35,087 nucleotides of DNA, taken from contig NZ_CADCTE010000139.1 of assembly GCF_902805515.1 (NCBI RefSeq), positions 1 to 35,087 on the forward strand. The letters are read 5' to 3'. The translations under genes were made by a program, and so were the position numbers. Of this stretch, positions 1 through 9,322 are shown in pieces (position 1 is the stretch's first letter; each line of letters starts with the position of its first letter). The stretch comes from an uncultured Arthrobacter sp. (GTDB lineage: Bacteria > Actinomycetota > Actinomycetes > Actinomycetales > Micrococcaceae). Below the pieces are notes generated by a model. It saw only the letters and a list, made by a program, of their open reading frames with translations. It did not search any database and had not been told where the DNA came from.

Positions 1-24
1 CGACCCACGGGCGGGGGGTGCTCC

Positions 25-396
25 GTGACCGGGGCCGTGTTCGCGCTCGCCGCCGCCGGAGGCCTCGGCGCCGGCGCCCGGTTCCTCCTCGACGGAATGA
101 TTTCCTCCCGGATGCGCTCCGGGTTCCCCCTCGGCACCGTGCTGATCAACATCTCCGGCTCGTTCCTGCTGGGACTGCTCGCCGGGCTCGCCGCGTCCGC
201 CGCGCTCGAACGGTCCGTCGTCCTCGTCGTCGGCACGGGGTTCCTCGGGGGCTACACGACCTTCAGCACCGCGAGCGTCGACACCGTCCGTCTCCTGAAG
301 GCCGGCCGGCGGGGGCTGGCCCTGCTCTCGGGCCTCGGCACCCTGGCCGGTGCCCTGGGCGCGGCCGCCGCCGGCTTCGCGCTCGCCGCAGGCTGA
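25..396 (+). CDS. crcB: CrcB/FluC fluoride ion channel
   Basis: A 123-residue, four-helix membrane protein of the CrcB (FluC) family, which exports fluoride as a dual-topology dimer in the plasma membrane. Visible family marks are the GTVLINISGSFLLG segment with the conserved Asn (about residues 38-51) and the GGYTTFSTAS signature (about 75-84) whose Phe and Thr residues line the fluoride pore. The GTG at 25 is the chosen start; a TTG or GTG a few codons away would change little. Actinobacteria often carry two adjacent crcB genes acting as a heterodimer, so a partner may lie just left of the window, but that is inference. The gene is followed by about 200 bp of untranslated sequence. Confidence 0.92.
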   Translation: MTGAVFALAAAGGLGAGARFLLDGMISSRMRSGFPLGTVLINISGSFLLGLLAGLAASAALERSVVLVVGTGFLGGYTTFSTASVDTVRLLKAGRRGLALLSGLGTLAGALGAAAAGFALAAG

Positions 397-444
397 CCAT
401 CCCGGGCAGCCGCCGGCGCAGGTACGTCCCCTTGTGCGCAACAG

Positions 445-460
445 GTGAAGCGTGCTTCAC
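445..460 (+). promoter_or_regulatory. Perfect 16-bp inverted repeat, possible operator upstream of terC-family gene
   Basis: GTGAAGC-GT-GCTTCAC is a perfect 7-2-7 palindrome. It directly abuts an AT-rich hexamer (TATTTA, 461-466) that could be the -10 of the promoter for the leader RNA beginning near 471. Placement over the -35 area suggests an operator for a dimeric regulator. The regulator is unknown; a metal-responsive protein would fit the downstream gene but is only a guess. Confidence 0.45.
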
Positions 461-470
461 TATTTATACG

Positions 471-565
471 CGGAGGGGAGTATCCCCCAATGTCCCGTCG
501 TCAGTCCGGCCGCCCCTGAGCGGCTCGGCGGGACAGGCTCGATTCGAAGCCGGGAAAGACCTCCA
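471..565 (+). ncRNA. Putative yybP-ykoY manganese riboswitch
   Basis: The leader of the TerC-family gene begins with GGAGGGGAGTA and ends with AAAGACCTCC, matching the ends of the yybP-ykoY class, which senses Mn2+. GGAGG (472-476) can pair with CCTCC (560-564) as helix P1. Inside, GTCCCG (492-497) pairs with CGGGAC (529-534) around a CGTCA-containing strand and a further GC hairpin (about 507-528), and GGCT/AGCC forms another hairpin near 536-551. Downstream, CCAGT (563-567) can pair with ACTGG (580-584), which overlaps both P1 and the GGAAAGG ribosome-binding site. That makes a translational ON switch plausible. The structure was drawn by eye; TerC/Alx proteins are established targets of this riboswitch class. 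Confidence 0.75.
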
Positions 566-598
566 GTTGGATGAACCTGACTGGAAAGGTAAGACCCC

Positions 599-1651
599 AT
601 GACTGTTCCCTTCTGGGCCTGGCTGGCAGTGATCGGCGTGATCCTCGCCATGCTTGCCATCGACCTGTTCGCCCACCGCCGCGCCCACGTGATCGGCGTC
701 CGCGAGGCCGCCCTCTGGTCCGCCGTCTGGGTTGCCTTCGGTGTCGCCTTCGGAGCGCTCATCTGGCAGGTGTACGGCGCCGAGTTCGGGCAGCAGTACT
801 TCGCCGGATACCTCATCGAGAAATCCCTGGCCGTCGACAACGTCTTCGTCTGGGCCATCATCTTCAGCTACTTCGCCGTCCCCCGCGAATACCAGCATCG
901 GGTCCTGTTCCTCGGGGTGCTGGGCGCTCTCGTCTTCCGCGGCATCTTCATCGCCGCCGGCTCCGCCATCATCGCATCCGCCGGCTGGGTGCTCTACCTG
1001 TTCGCGGCGTTCCTGCTCTACACGGGCTACCGGATGATCCGCCAGCGCAACGAGCACATGGAGCCGGAGAAGTCACGCGCCCTCAAGCTGTTCCGCCGCC
1101 TTGTCCCGATGACCGATGCCTTCCACGGCCAGCGCCTGCTCGTCCGGAAGAACGGCGTCCTCCTTGCCACGCCGCTGCTGGCGGTGCTCGTCCTCGTCGA
1201 GGTCACGGACATCATCTTCGCGGTCGACTCCATCCCGGCGATCTTCGCCGTCACCGACGAGGTGTTCCTTGTCTTCACCGCCAACGCCTTCGCCATCCTC
1301 GGCCTGCGGGCCATGTACTTCCTGCTCGCCGACCTGATGCACCGCTTCATCTACCTCAAGGTGGGCCTCGCGCTGGTGCTGATCTGGGTGGGTATCAAGA
1401 TGCTCCTGAAGATCGACATCTTCTACATCCCCACCCCGATTTCGCTCGCCGTCGTCGTGACCATCCTGGCCGTGTCCATCGGCGCCAGCCTGCTCGCCAC
1501 CCGCGGGCAGGCCCGGAAGCCGTTGCCTGCCCCGGTGAGCCCTCCGTTCCGGGTCGCCGATCCGGCCGAGACGGCCGAACTGGACCCGCTGTGGCGCCGT
1601 CCGGTACCCGCCGGAAAGGGATCAGGGCCAGACCGTGGTTCGACCCTCTGA
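599..1651 (+). CDS. TerC/Alx family integral membrane protein, probable manganese exporter
   Basis: A 350-residue multi-pass membrane protein of the TerC family, whose studied members (Alx, MeeF-type) export Mn2+ or support metalation of secreted proteins. The two family hallmarks are present: IEKSLAVDNVFVW (about residues 75-87) and EVTDIIFAVDSIPAIFAVT (about 201-219), each with the membrane-embedded acidic residues expected to carry the ion. About eight hydrophobic segments are followed by a 45-residue charged C-terminal tail. The start ATG is preceded by GGAAAGG with a 9-nt gap. The leader looks like a manganese riboswitch, which argues for a manganese role rather than tellurite resistance. 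The 3' end overlaps the next gene by 17 bp. Confidence 0.9.
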   Translation: MTVPFWAWLAVIGVILAMLAIDLFAHRRAHVIGVREAALWSAVWVAFGVAFGALIWQVYGAEFGQQYFAGYLIEKSLAVDNVFVWAIIFSYFAVPREYQHRVLFLGVLGALVFRGIFIAAGSAIIASAGWVLYLFAAFLLYTGYRMIRQRNEHMEPEKSRALKLFRRLVPMTDAFHGQRLLVRKNGVLLATPLLAVLVLVEVTDIIFAVDSIPAIFAVTDEVFLVFTANAFAILGLRAMYFLLADLMHRFIYLKVGLALVLIWVGIKMLLKIDIFYIPTPISLAVVVTILAVSIGASLLATRGQARKPLPAPVSPPFRVADPAETAELDPLWRRPVPAGKGSGPDRGSTL

Positions 1652-2057
1652 CGGCCCGGACGCCGATCCGGCCGCAGGACAGGGAACCCCGCCGGTGCGC
1701 TCCGCCCGGCGGGGTTCCCCCGCGTCCCACCCCTGGACCTTCCTGACCCACCACGGCCACGTGCTGCTGGCCGTGGCAGGAGATCCGGACATGCGGGTCG
1801 CCGATCTGGCGGGCCTGGTCGAAATCAGCCCCCGCGCCGCCCTGTCGATCCTCAAGGACCTCGAGACCGCCGGATACCTGCGCCGGATCCGGGTGGGGCG
1901 GCGCACCCACTACGTGATCGAGCCGCACCGGCACTTCCGGCACCCCGCCGCGGCCGGCCACGAGGTCGACGAACTCATTCATCTGTTCACCGGGCGCACA
2001 CCGGCCCCCGGCACCCCCGCCGGGCCGTCCGGCCCGGGCGCCGTCCGCCCCCATTAG
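1635..2057 (+). CDS. Winged helix-turn-helix transcriptional regulator
   Basis: A 140-residue protein with a single winged-helix DNA-binding domain at about residues 40-100. MRVADLAGLVEISPRAALSI is the helix-turn-helix, followed by a recognition helix, a LETAGYLRRIRVGRR turn and a THYVIE wing strand, as in MarR/ArsR-like or HTH_24 families. No ligand- or metal-binding cysteines are visible, and no effector domain follows, only a Pro/Gly-rich tail. The GTG start lies inside the end of the TerC-family gene (17-bp overlap), so the two are probably co-translated and the regulator sits under the same leader RNA. Its target is unknown. The first 35 residues look unstructured, and a start further in is possible. 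Confidence 0.75.
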   Translation: MVRPSDGPDADPAAGQGTPPVRSARRGSPASHPWTFLTHHGHVLLAVAGDPDMRVADLAGLVEISPRAALSILKDLETAGYLRRIRVGRRTHYVIEPHRHFRHPAAAGHEVDELIHLFTGRTPAPGTPAGPSGPGAVRPH

Positions 2058-2078
2058 TTTTTCTACACGGGTGCGAAG

Positions 2079-2084
2079 TACCTT
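2079..2084 (+). promoter_or_regulatory. -10-like element, leaderless start of SURF1 gene
   Basis: TACCTT lies 6 nt before the GTG at 2091, the spacing expected if transcription starts at the start codon. No Shine-Dalgarno sequence is present. Confidence 0.5.
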
Positions 2085-2090
2085 TAATGG

Positions 2091-3062
2091 GTGCTGAAGA
2101 CCGCGCTCAAGCCCCGCTGGATCCTGACGCTGATCCTGGTGATGGCCCTTGCCGCGGTGTTTGTCCTGCTCAGCCAGTGGCAGTTCTCCAACTCCCGGCA
2201 GCAGGGGCCCGAGGCTCCGGCCGCCACCGAGACCGTCCGCCCGCTGACCGGCGTGATCACCCCCGGGTCGCCCCTGAGGGGAACGGCCGCCGACCAGATG
2301 GTCTCGGCCGAGGGACAGTTCCTGCCCGGCACCCGCCTCCTGGTCCGCGAGCGGCTCCAGGACGGGCGCGAAGGGCTGTGGCTGATCTCGGCATTCGCCG
2401 TCGACGGCGCCGCGGCCTCCACCGCGGAGGCCGGCGGCGAGGCGCAGGAACCGGTGGTCATCCCCGTGGTGCACGGGTGGGTGCCCGACGCCGACGCCGC
2501 CGCGCGCGTGCCTGAACTCGCCGGCCCGGCTGCCCTCACCGGGCGCCTCCTTCCCGCCGAAGGCCCGGTGGCCGCCGATCCCGTGGAGGGCCAGGTGGCC
2601 GCCCTGGCCACCGCCGAACTCGTCAATGTGTGGGACCGTCCCTCCTATGCGGCCTTCATCGCGTCCGCCACCATCACCGTTGACGGCGAGGCTGTACCCG
2701 CGGCGGCGCCGCTGGAGGCCGTGGAGGTGGCGCCCCAGCCGCAGGAACGGCCGGTCAACTGGCTCAACATCTTCTACGCCGTGGAGTGGGTCGTCTTCGC
2801 AGGCTTCGCCTTCTTCCTCTGGTGGCGGCTCGTCGCCGACGACTACCGGCGGAGCCTCGAGGACGACGAGGACGGCGTCGGGGACCAGGGCGAAGCGCCC
2901 GCCGCGGCCGGCACCCCGGCCGGCACAAGCGGCACGCGGCATGACATCGACCACGACACGGCCTCGGACGAACCGCCCGCCGCGGCCCGGGCCGAAGCAG
3001 ACGACGACGGCGCCGCCCGCCCCGGCGCCACCCACCCAACGGAAGCAGGACCACGTGAATAA
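2091..3062 (+). CDS. SURF1 family cytochrome oxidase biogenesis protein
   Basis: A 323-residue SURF1-type membrane protein, a factor for assembly or heme insertion of the aa3-type cytochrome c oxidase. It has the expected two transmembrane anchors: RWILTLILVMALAAVFVLLS near the N-terminus followed by the WQF motif (about residues 29-31), and NIFYAVEWVVFAGFAFFLWW (about residues 225-244), with an extracytoplasmic domain between. The C-terminal 75 residues are an acidic, Ala/Gly-rich cytoplasmic tail, longer than in most homologs. The GTG start is positioned 6 nt after a -10-like TACCTT. The last 8 bp overlap the next gene. Confidence 0.9.
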   Translation: MLKTALKPRWILTLILVMALAAVFVLLSQWQFSNSRQQGPEAPAATETVRPLTGVITPGSPLRGTAADQMVSAEGQFLPGTRLLVRERLQDGREGLWLISAFAVDGAAASTAEAGGEAQEPVVIPVVHGWVPDADAAARVPELAGPAALTGRLLPAEGPVAADPVEGQVAALATAELVNVWDRPSYAAFIASATITVDGEAVPAAAPLEAVEVAPQPQERPVNWLNIFYAVEWVVFAGFAFFLWWRLVADDYRRSLEDDEDGVGDQGEAPAAAGTPAGTSGTRHDIDHDTASDEPPAAARAEADDDGAARPGATHPTEAGPRE

Positions 3063-3516
3063 GCAAGGCACCTCCCCGAAGCCCGCCGCGAAACGGAGGT
3101 TCGGGGGAACCCACGCCCAGATCCGCTCGGCCCTCAGCTTCTACAAGCTGCTCGCCTACGCCACCGGCGTCATGCTGCTGCTCGTCGTCGTCGAAATGGT
3201 GGCCAAGTACGGGTTCAATGCCGAGATCGTCGCCGGCGGCGGGGCGGGCCTGCAGTTCCTGTCCGAGGCGGAGGCCGACGCCTCGGGCGGCTTCAACCTC
3301 TCGAAGGCGGTGCTGATCGTCCACGGCTGGCTCTACGTCGTGTACCTCATCGCCGACTTCCGGCTGTGGCAGTTCCTCCGCTGGCCGTTCTCGCGCTTCC
3401 TGCTGATCGCGCTCGGCGGAGTGGTGCCACTGCTGTCCTTCATCGTGGAACGGCGCGTCCACCGGGAGGCCGAGGCGGACCTCGCCGCCCACCCCGAAGC
3501 GGCCCCCCGCTACTGA
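3055..3516 (+). CDS. DUF3817 domain-containing membrane protein
   Basis: A 153-residue membrane protein of the actinobacterial DUF3817 family (function unknown). The domain (about residues 25-130) begins with SALSFYKLLAYATGVMLLLLV-like sequence and contains three hydrophobic segments, with an IVHGWLYVVYLIADFRLW stretch typical of the family. I chose the GTG at 3055, which overlaps the SURF1 stop region; GGAAGCAGGA just upstream can serve as ribosome-binding site. The open frame extends further upstream, but that part is out-of-frame SURF1 coding sequence. SURF1, DUF3817 and guaA occur together in many Micrococcaceae as I recall, which supports the reading. Terminal residues are charged and probably cytoplasmic. 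Confidence 0.85.
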   Translation: MNKQGTSPKPAAKRRFGGTHAQIRSALSFYKLLAYATGVMLLLVVVEMVAKYGFNAEIVAGGGAGLQFLSEAEADASGGFNLSKAVLIVHGWLYVVYLIADFRLWQFLRWPFSRFLLIALGGVVPLLSFIVERRVHREAEADLAAHPEAAPRY

Positions 3517-3572
3517 CCGGCCGGGCTCCGGGTGCCGGGGGTCCCAATGTGCGGGGCGCACCCCGCCGCGAC

Positions 3573-3578
3573 TATTGT
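3573..3578 (+). promoter_or_regulatory. -10-like element, leaderless start of guaA
   Basis: TATTGT is followed by 6 nt and then the guaA GTG at 3585. No Shine-Dalgarno sequence is visible, so a leaderless transcript is likely. Confidence 0.6.
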
Positions 3579-3584
3579 TAATGC

Positions 3585-5171
<1,587 letters not shown>

Positions 5172-5253
5172 CCCCCGGCCGCTGACGGTTCCCCGGCCAG
5201 CGGATTTCGAGGTGCGCCGCGTTGCTATGCGGCCGCTTCGGATTCATTTCGGA

Positions 5254-5259
5254 TAGCTT
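5254..5259 (+). promoter_or_regulatory. -10-like element, leaderless start of helicase-like gene
   Basis: TAGCTT lies 7 nt before the ATG at 5267. This favours that ATG over the in-frame TTG at 5222, which would put the hexamer inside the gene. Confidence 0.5.
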
Positions 5260-5266
5260 GGAAGAT

Positions 5267-8200
5267 ATGCCAATCTGGTCAACATCAGCGCGTAACGATG
5301 CAGGGAAGAGGACAGCCGTGCCAGAGCAGGACTCCGGGGATTCGGCTGAGGATTTCCTCCTGCCCTGGCTGGATCAGCTCGGTCCCCAGGTCTCCGGGGA
5401 CACGCTCCTGCATTTCCGGCCCTCCGCCGGCACGAGCATCGATCTGACCCACGCGCACCCCTCCGGGCTGGCCCAACTCCTGGCCGGACGCCGGACCCGG
5501 CTTTCGACCCTGCTGCGCGATCCGGTGCAGTACAACGCCGCGAAGTCGGCGGCCCGTGCGCTGCGGGCGAAGATCTTCGAACTGGGCGCCGAACGAGGCA
5601 TCGACGTCGGCCACCTCGCGGCCGGGACCGCGTCCTGGCGCACCGTCGACGACGCCGGCCGGTCGGAGACGCTCAACGCCCCGGTGCTGCTGACCGGAAT
5701 GTCGCTCACCGTTCACCCCTCGCAGGACGACTACGAACTGCAGCTGACCGAGCAGGCACGCCTGAACCCGGCACTGGTGCGCCACTTCGGCGACATCCAG
5801 GGTATCCACCTCGACACCGAGGCGCTGCCCCGGCTCGCCTACGGCACCGCCCGGTTCGACCCGCACCCGGTGCTCGACCGCCTGCGGCACCTCACCGACG
5901 GCGTCCGCGGGATCTCCGTCGAACACCGCCTGCTCGTCTCCACCTTTGCCGACCTCGCCGACATCGTCGAGGACGAGGCCATCCAGCCCGACCACCCCGT
6001 GCTCTCCGCCCTGCTGTCGGCCGCCCGCGACGGGGCCCACGAGGTGAGCGACCCCGAAGCCGACTTCAGCCCGATCGACGAGCGCGACCCGGCCGATGAG
6101 CTGCTGATCCTCGACGCCGACGCCGCCCAGCAGGGCGTCCTCGACCTGATCGGCGCCGGGCATTCGGTGGCGGTCGCCACGCCGCCGGGCACCGGACAGA
6201 CCCAGACCGCCCTCAACGCCGCCGCCCTGCTGGCCGGCCAGGGCCGGAGCGTCCTCGTCAGCGCCGAGCGCCGCGGGACCCTGAACGAGTTCGTGCAGGA
6301 CCTCGAGGCACTCAACCTCGGCTCCCTCGTCCTTCAGCTCAACGGACAGGTCGACCCGCAGCAGCTCAAGGACAGCGTCATCCGGGCGATCGTGCGCAAC
6401 GAGAAGGCCGCCGCGCCGTCGGTGGAGACCCTTCACGCAACCCTCGTGGGGCACCGGCACAAACTCCTCGAGCACGTGCGGTCCCTCCACAATGTCCGCA
6501 GCCGCTGGAACTGCTCGCCGTACCAGGCCATGCAGTCCCTCGCCGCGCTCACCGCCCTCGATCCTGCACCTTCGACGACGGTCCGGCTGAAGCGCAGCGT
6601 GCTCGACAACATCGCCGACCGCGCGGAGCTGGCCACCCGGCTGCGGCGCGCGGCGGAGCTCGGCAGCTTCAGCAAGGCCTCCACGGAGAGCCCCTGGTTC
6701 GGGGCGCAGCTGCTGAACCGCAAGGAGACCGAGCACGCCCACGCCCTGGCCTCCGACCTGTCCCGCGACATTCCGCTGCTGCGTGCGAAGGTGCTTCGCG
6801 TCGCCGAGCACTCCCACATCACCCTGGGCAGGACCTTCCGGGAATGGGGTGAGCAGCTCGAACTGCTCGTTGCGGTCCGCGCCAGCCTCGACAAGTTCAC
6901 CCCCGACATCTTCGACCGCCCGGTGACCGACCTCATCTCCGCCACCGCACCCTCGTCATGGCGGCGCGAGCGTGCCATCGAGATGACCTCGATGACCCGC
7001 TCACGGCTGCGGCGCGTCGCCAAGGAGTATGTGCGCCCCGGGGTACACATCGCCGACCTCCACTCCTCCCTGGTCGACGTCCAGGACCAGCGCACGCTGT
7101 GGACGCGGTACGCCAAGACCGAACGCCATCCCTCGGTGCCGACCGGCCTGGCCGAGATCAACAGCTTCTACAAGGGCGTCCAGGGCCGGCTCGAGGAGCT
7201 CAGCCGCATCCTCCGTGCCGCCCAGGGCACCCCGGACCTGCCCTCGTGCGAGCTCGACGACCTTGAGAAGCGGCTCGCGGCCCTCGCCGCGGACCGGGAA
7301 ACCCTTGAGGCACTCCCGGAGCGCACCCTGCTGCTCGATGAGATGCGGGAGCACGGGCTCGGCGAACTGCTCGAGGACCTCGCGGCGCGCGAAGTGTCCG
7401 AGGACCGGGTGGCCGACGAGCTTGAACTGGCCTGGTGGCAGTCGGCCCTCGAGGCCATGATCAGTGGGGATGACTACCTCGCCATGTCCGACGGCGCCAG
7501 CCTGCGCCGCCTGGAGGCCGAGTTCCGGCTCGCCGATACCGCCCACGTCTCCTCCGGGGCGGCCCGCCTGCGGTGGCGCCTGGCCGAGCGGTGGAACACG
7601 GCGATCGCCGCGCACGCCGCAGATGCCGAGCGGCTGCGCAGCCACCTGCGTGAGGACACCCTCACGCTCGAATCGTTCAGCGCGCTGCATCCCGACCTCA
7701 CGACGGCGCTGCTGCCGGTGGTGGCCGTCAGCCCCCTGATGGCCCCGATGATCCTGCCCGACGGCGCGGCCTTCGACTCCCTGCTGCTGCTCGACGGGGA
7801 ATCGGTATCGCTGCAGAGCGCCGTCCCGGTGATCGCCCGGGCCGGCCAGACCGCCGTCTTCGGTGACACCCGGCTTGCCGGGCCGACGCGCTTCAGCATC
7901 GAAATCCAGTCGCCCGAGCGCCCACGCACCGAGACCAACCCGCTGCCCAGCGCCTACGAGGAGCTGCGTGCCGTCCTGCCGGAGCGCTCGCTGACCGTGG
8001 TCTACCGGGGAGTGGACCGCGCGCTGGGAAGCTATCTCAGCGCCGCCTTCTACGAGGACCGCCTCACGCGGCTGCCGCAGGCCTCCGAGGTCTCCGGCGC
8101 CGGCCGCGGCCTGGTCGTCGAGTACCTCCCCGACGGCACCGGCATGCCCAGTTCGGACCATGAGGGCGTCGAGAGCGTCTCGGCGGAGGTGAACCGGGTG

Positions 8201-9217
8201 GTGGACCTCGTCTTCGAACACATCCGGCACCGCCCGAGCTTCTCCCTGGCCGTCGTCACCACCAGCCCCCGGCACGCCGCCCGGGTGGGCGAGGCGATCC
8301 GCCTGCAGATGGCGAACTTCCCGTGGGCGAACGATTTCTTCGCCCCCGGCCGGGAGTCCTTCCGGGTGGTCCCTGTTGACCGCGCCGCGGGGCTGGTCCG
8401 CGACGACGTCATCTTCTCGCTGGGATTCGGGCGGACGCCGCACGGGCGGGCGCTGCACTCCTTCGGTCCGCTGTCCGGCCCGGACGGCCGCCGCAAGTTC
8501 GTGATGGCCATGACGCGCGCCCGCCGCAGGCTGCACGTGCTCTCCTGCTTCCAGCCTGCGGACCTCGACCCCGAGCGGCTGACCGGTGGAGCTGCCGACT
8601 TCTACGAGCTTCTCCGCAGCGAACTCGCACCCTCCTCCGCTCCGGCCGGGAAACAGGCTCCGGACAACGCGGATCCGCTGGTCGCCGACCTCGTCGACCG
8701 GCTGCGGGCCCGCGGTGCCGAGGTCAAGGACTCCTACGACGGCGTGCTCGACATCGTGGCCACCCGGCCCCCGGCGGCAGCGGCCCCGGAGCGCGACTAC
8801 CCGGTGGCGCCGCTGGCGATCGAGTCCGACGGCACGGCCCGCTACGGTGCAATGACCGTGCGTGAGCGGAGCCGGCTCCGCCCCCAGCAGCTGGAGCGCA
8901 TGGGCTGGCGGTACATGCCGCTGTGGACCATCGAGGTCTTCACCGACCCGGAGGGCTGCGCCGAACGGGCGGCCCGCGAACTCGGCCTTGACCTGCTCGA
9001 AGCGAACGAACCGCCCCGGACCCGAAGGGACGCACTGCGGATGAGGAAGAACGAAACCGACGAGGGGCGTGCCCCACGGCCGGCCGCCGCGGTGCCGGGC
9101 GCGGAGGAACCGGTGCTGCCCAAGACCGCAGCGGAGGACGACCCCCGCGCCTGGGGCGACTCCCGGACCGACAGCGATGAGTGGCTCAAGGAACAGCGCC
9201 CCCCGCACTGGAGCTGA
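5267..9217 (+). CDS. Large SF1-like helicase with degenerate ATPase motifs and C-terminal nuclease-like domain
   Basis: A 1316-residue protein resembling DUF4011-type/Dna2-Upf1-like superfamily 1 helicases of actinobacteria. In order it has: an N-terminal domain (to about 280); a P-loop region with TPPGTGQT at 305-312, where the invariant Walker A Lys is Gln; a long helical insert (about 390-820); a motif II-like LLLLDGES with DG (843-844) instead of DE; a GDTRLAGPT motif III-like segment at 866; and an MAMTRARRRLHVLS motif VI-like segment near 1080-1093. The C-terminal part (about 1140-1245) resembles the REase_MTES_1575 (Vsr-like) fold, with LDIVA (Asp1162), AIESDG (Glu1186) and an RMGWRYMPLWTIEVFTDP segment. 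It may act in DNA repair or defence; ATPase activity is uncertain. The in-frame TTG at 5222 is an alternative start. Confidence 0.75.
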   Translation: MPIWSTSARNDAGKRTAVPEQDSGDSAEDFLLPWLDQLGPQVSGDTLLHFRPSAGTSIDLTHAHPSGLAQLLAGRRTRLSTLLRDPVQYNAAKSAARALRAKIFELGAERGIDVGHLAAGTASWRTVDDAGRSETLNAPVLLTGMSLTVHPSQDDYELQLTEQARLNPALVRHFGDIQGIHLDTEALPRLAYGTARFDPHPVLDRLRHLTDGVRGISVEHRLLVSTFADLADIVEDEAIQPDHPVLSALLSAARDGAHEVSDPEADFSPIDERDPADELLILDADAAQQGVLDLIGAGHSVAVATPPGTGQTQTALNAAALLAGQGRSVLVSAERRGTLNEFVQDLEALNLGSLVLQLNGQVDPQQLKDSVIRAIVRNEKAAAPSVETLHATLVGHRHKLLEHVRSLHNVRSRWNCSPYQAMQSLAALTALDPAPSTTVRLKRSVLDNIADRAELATRLRRAAELGSFSKASTESPWFGAQLLNRKETEHAHALASDLSRDIPLLRAKVLRVAEHSHITLGRTFREWGEQLELLVAVRASLDKFTPDIFDRPVTDLISATAPSSWRRERAIEMTSMTRSRLRRVAKEYVRPGVHIADLHSSLVDVQDQRTLWTRYAKTERHPSVPTGLAEINSFYKGVQGRLEELSRILRAAQGTPDLPSCELDDLEKRLAALAADRETLEALPERTLLLDEMREHGLGELLEDLAAREVSEDRVADELELAWWQSALEAMISGDDYLAMSDGASLRRLEAEFRLADTAHVSSGAARLRWRLAERWNTAIAAHAADAERLRSHLREDTLTLESFSALHPDLTTALLPVVAVSPLMAPMILPDGAAFDSLLLLDGESVSLQSAVPVIARAGQTAVFGDTRLAGPTRFSIEIQSPERPRTETNPLPSAYEELRAVLPERSLTVVYRGVDRALGSYLSAAFYEDRLTRLPQASEVSGAGRGLVVEYLPDGTGMPSSDHEGVESVSAEVNRVVDLVFEHIRHRPSFSLAVVTTSPRHAARVGEAIRLQMANFPWANDFFAPGRESFRVVPVDRAAGLVRDDVIFSLGFGRTPHGRALHSFGPLSGPDGRRKFVMAMTRARRRLHVLSCFQPADLDPERLTGGAADFYELLRSELAPSSAPAGKQAPDNADPLVADLVDRLRARGAEVKDSYDGVLDIVATRPPAAAAPERDYPVAPLAIESDGTARYGAMTVRERSRLRPQQLERMGWRYMPLWTIEVFTDPEGCAERAARELGLDLLEANEPPRTRRDALRMRKNETDEGRAPRPAAAVPGAEEPVLPKTAAEDDPRAWGDSRTDSDEWLKEQRPPHWS

Positions 9218-9322
9218 TCCGCACCGGAGCTATTCGGCACGGGAGCTATTCGGCACGGGAGCTATTCGGCACGGGAGCTATTCGGCACGGGAGCTATTCG
9301 GCACGGGAGCTAAACGGCAGGC
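9212..9322 (+). repeat. 16-bp tandem repeat array
   Basis: Five perfect head-to-tail copies of AGCTATTCGGCACGGG (starts 9228, 9244, 9260, 9276, 9292) are flanked by degenerate copies at 9212 and 9308. The stop codon of the helicase-like gene lies inside the first degenerate copy, so the array grew out of the gene end into the gap before the convergent CpaB-like gene. The unit has no stop codon in any plus-strand frame and no strong self-complementarity. The rest of the gap to 9413 holds no recognisable feature. Confidence 0.95.

Noticed and set aside
1395..3071. 558-codon minus-strand open frame
   Set aside because: It lies antisense to the SURF1 and winged-helix genes; composition is Gly/Arg-rich and no domain is visible. 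Typical of high-GC third-position bias.
5222..5266. TTG at 5222 as the helicase-like gene start
   Set aside because: The ATG at 5267 has a -10-like hexamer 7 nt upstream that would otherwise be coding; the extra residues look non-conserved.
7001..9208. 735-codon minus-strand open frame
   Set aside because: Antisense to the helicase-like gene, with no recognisable domain and low-complexity composition.
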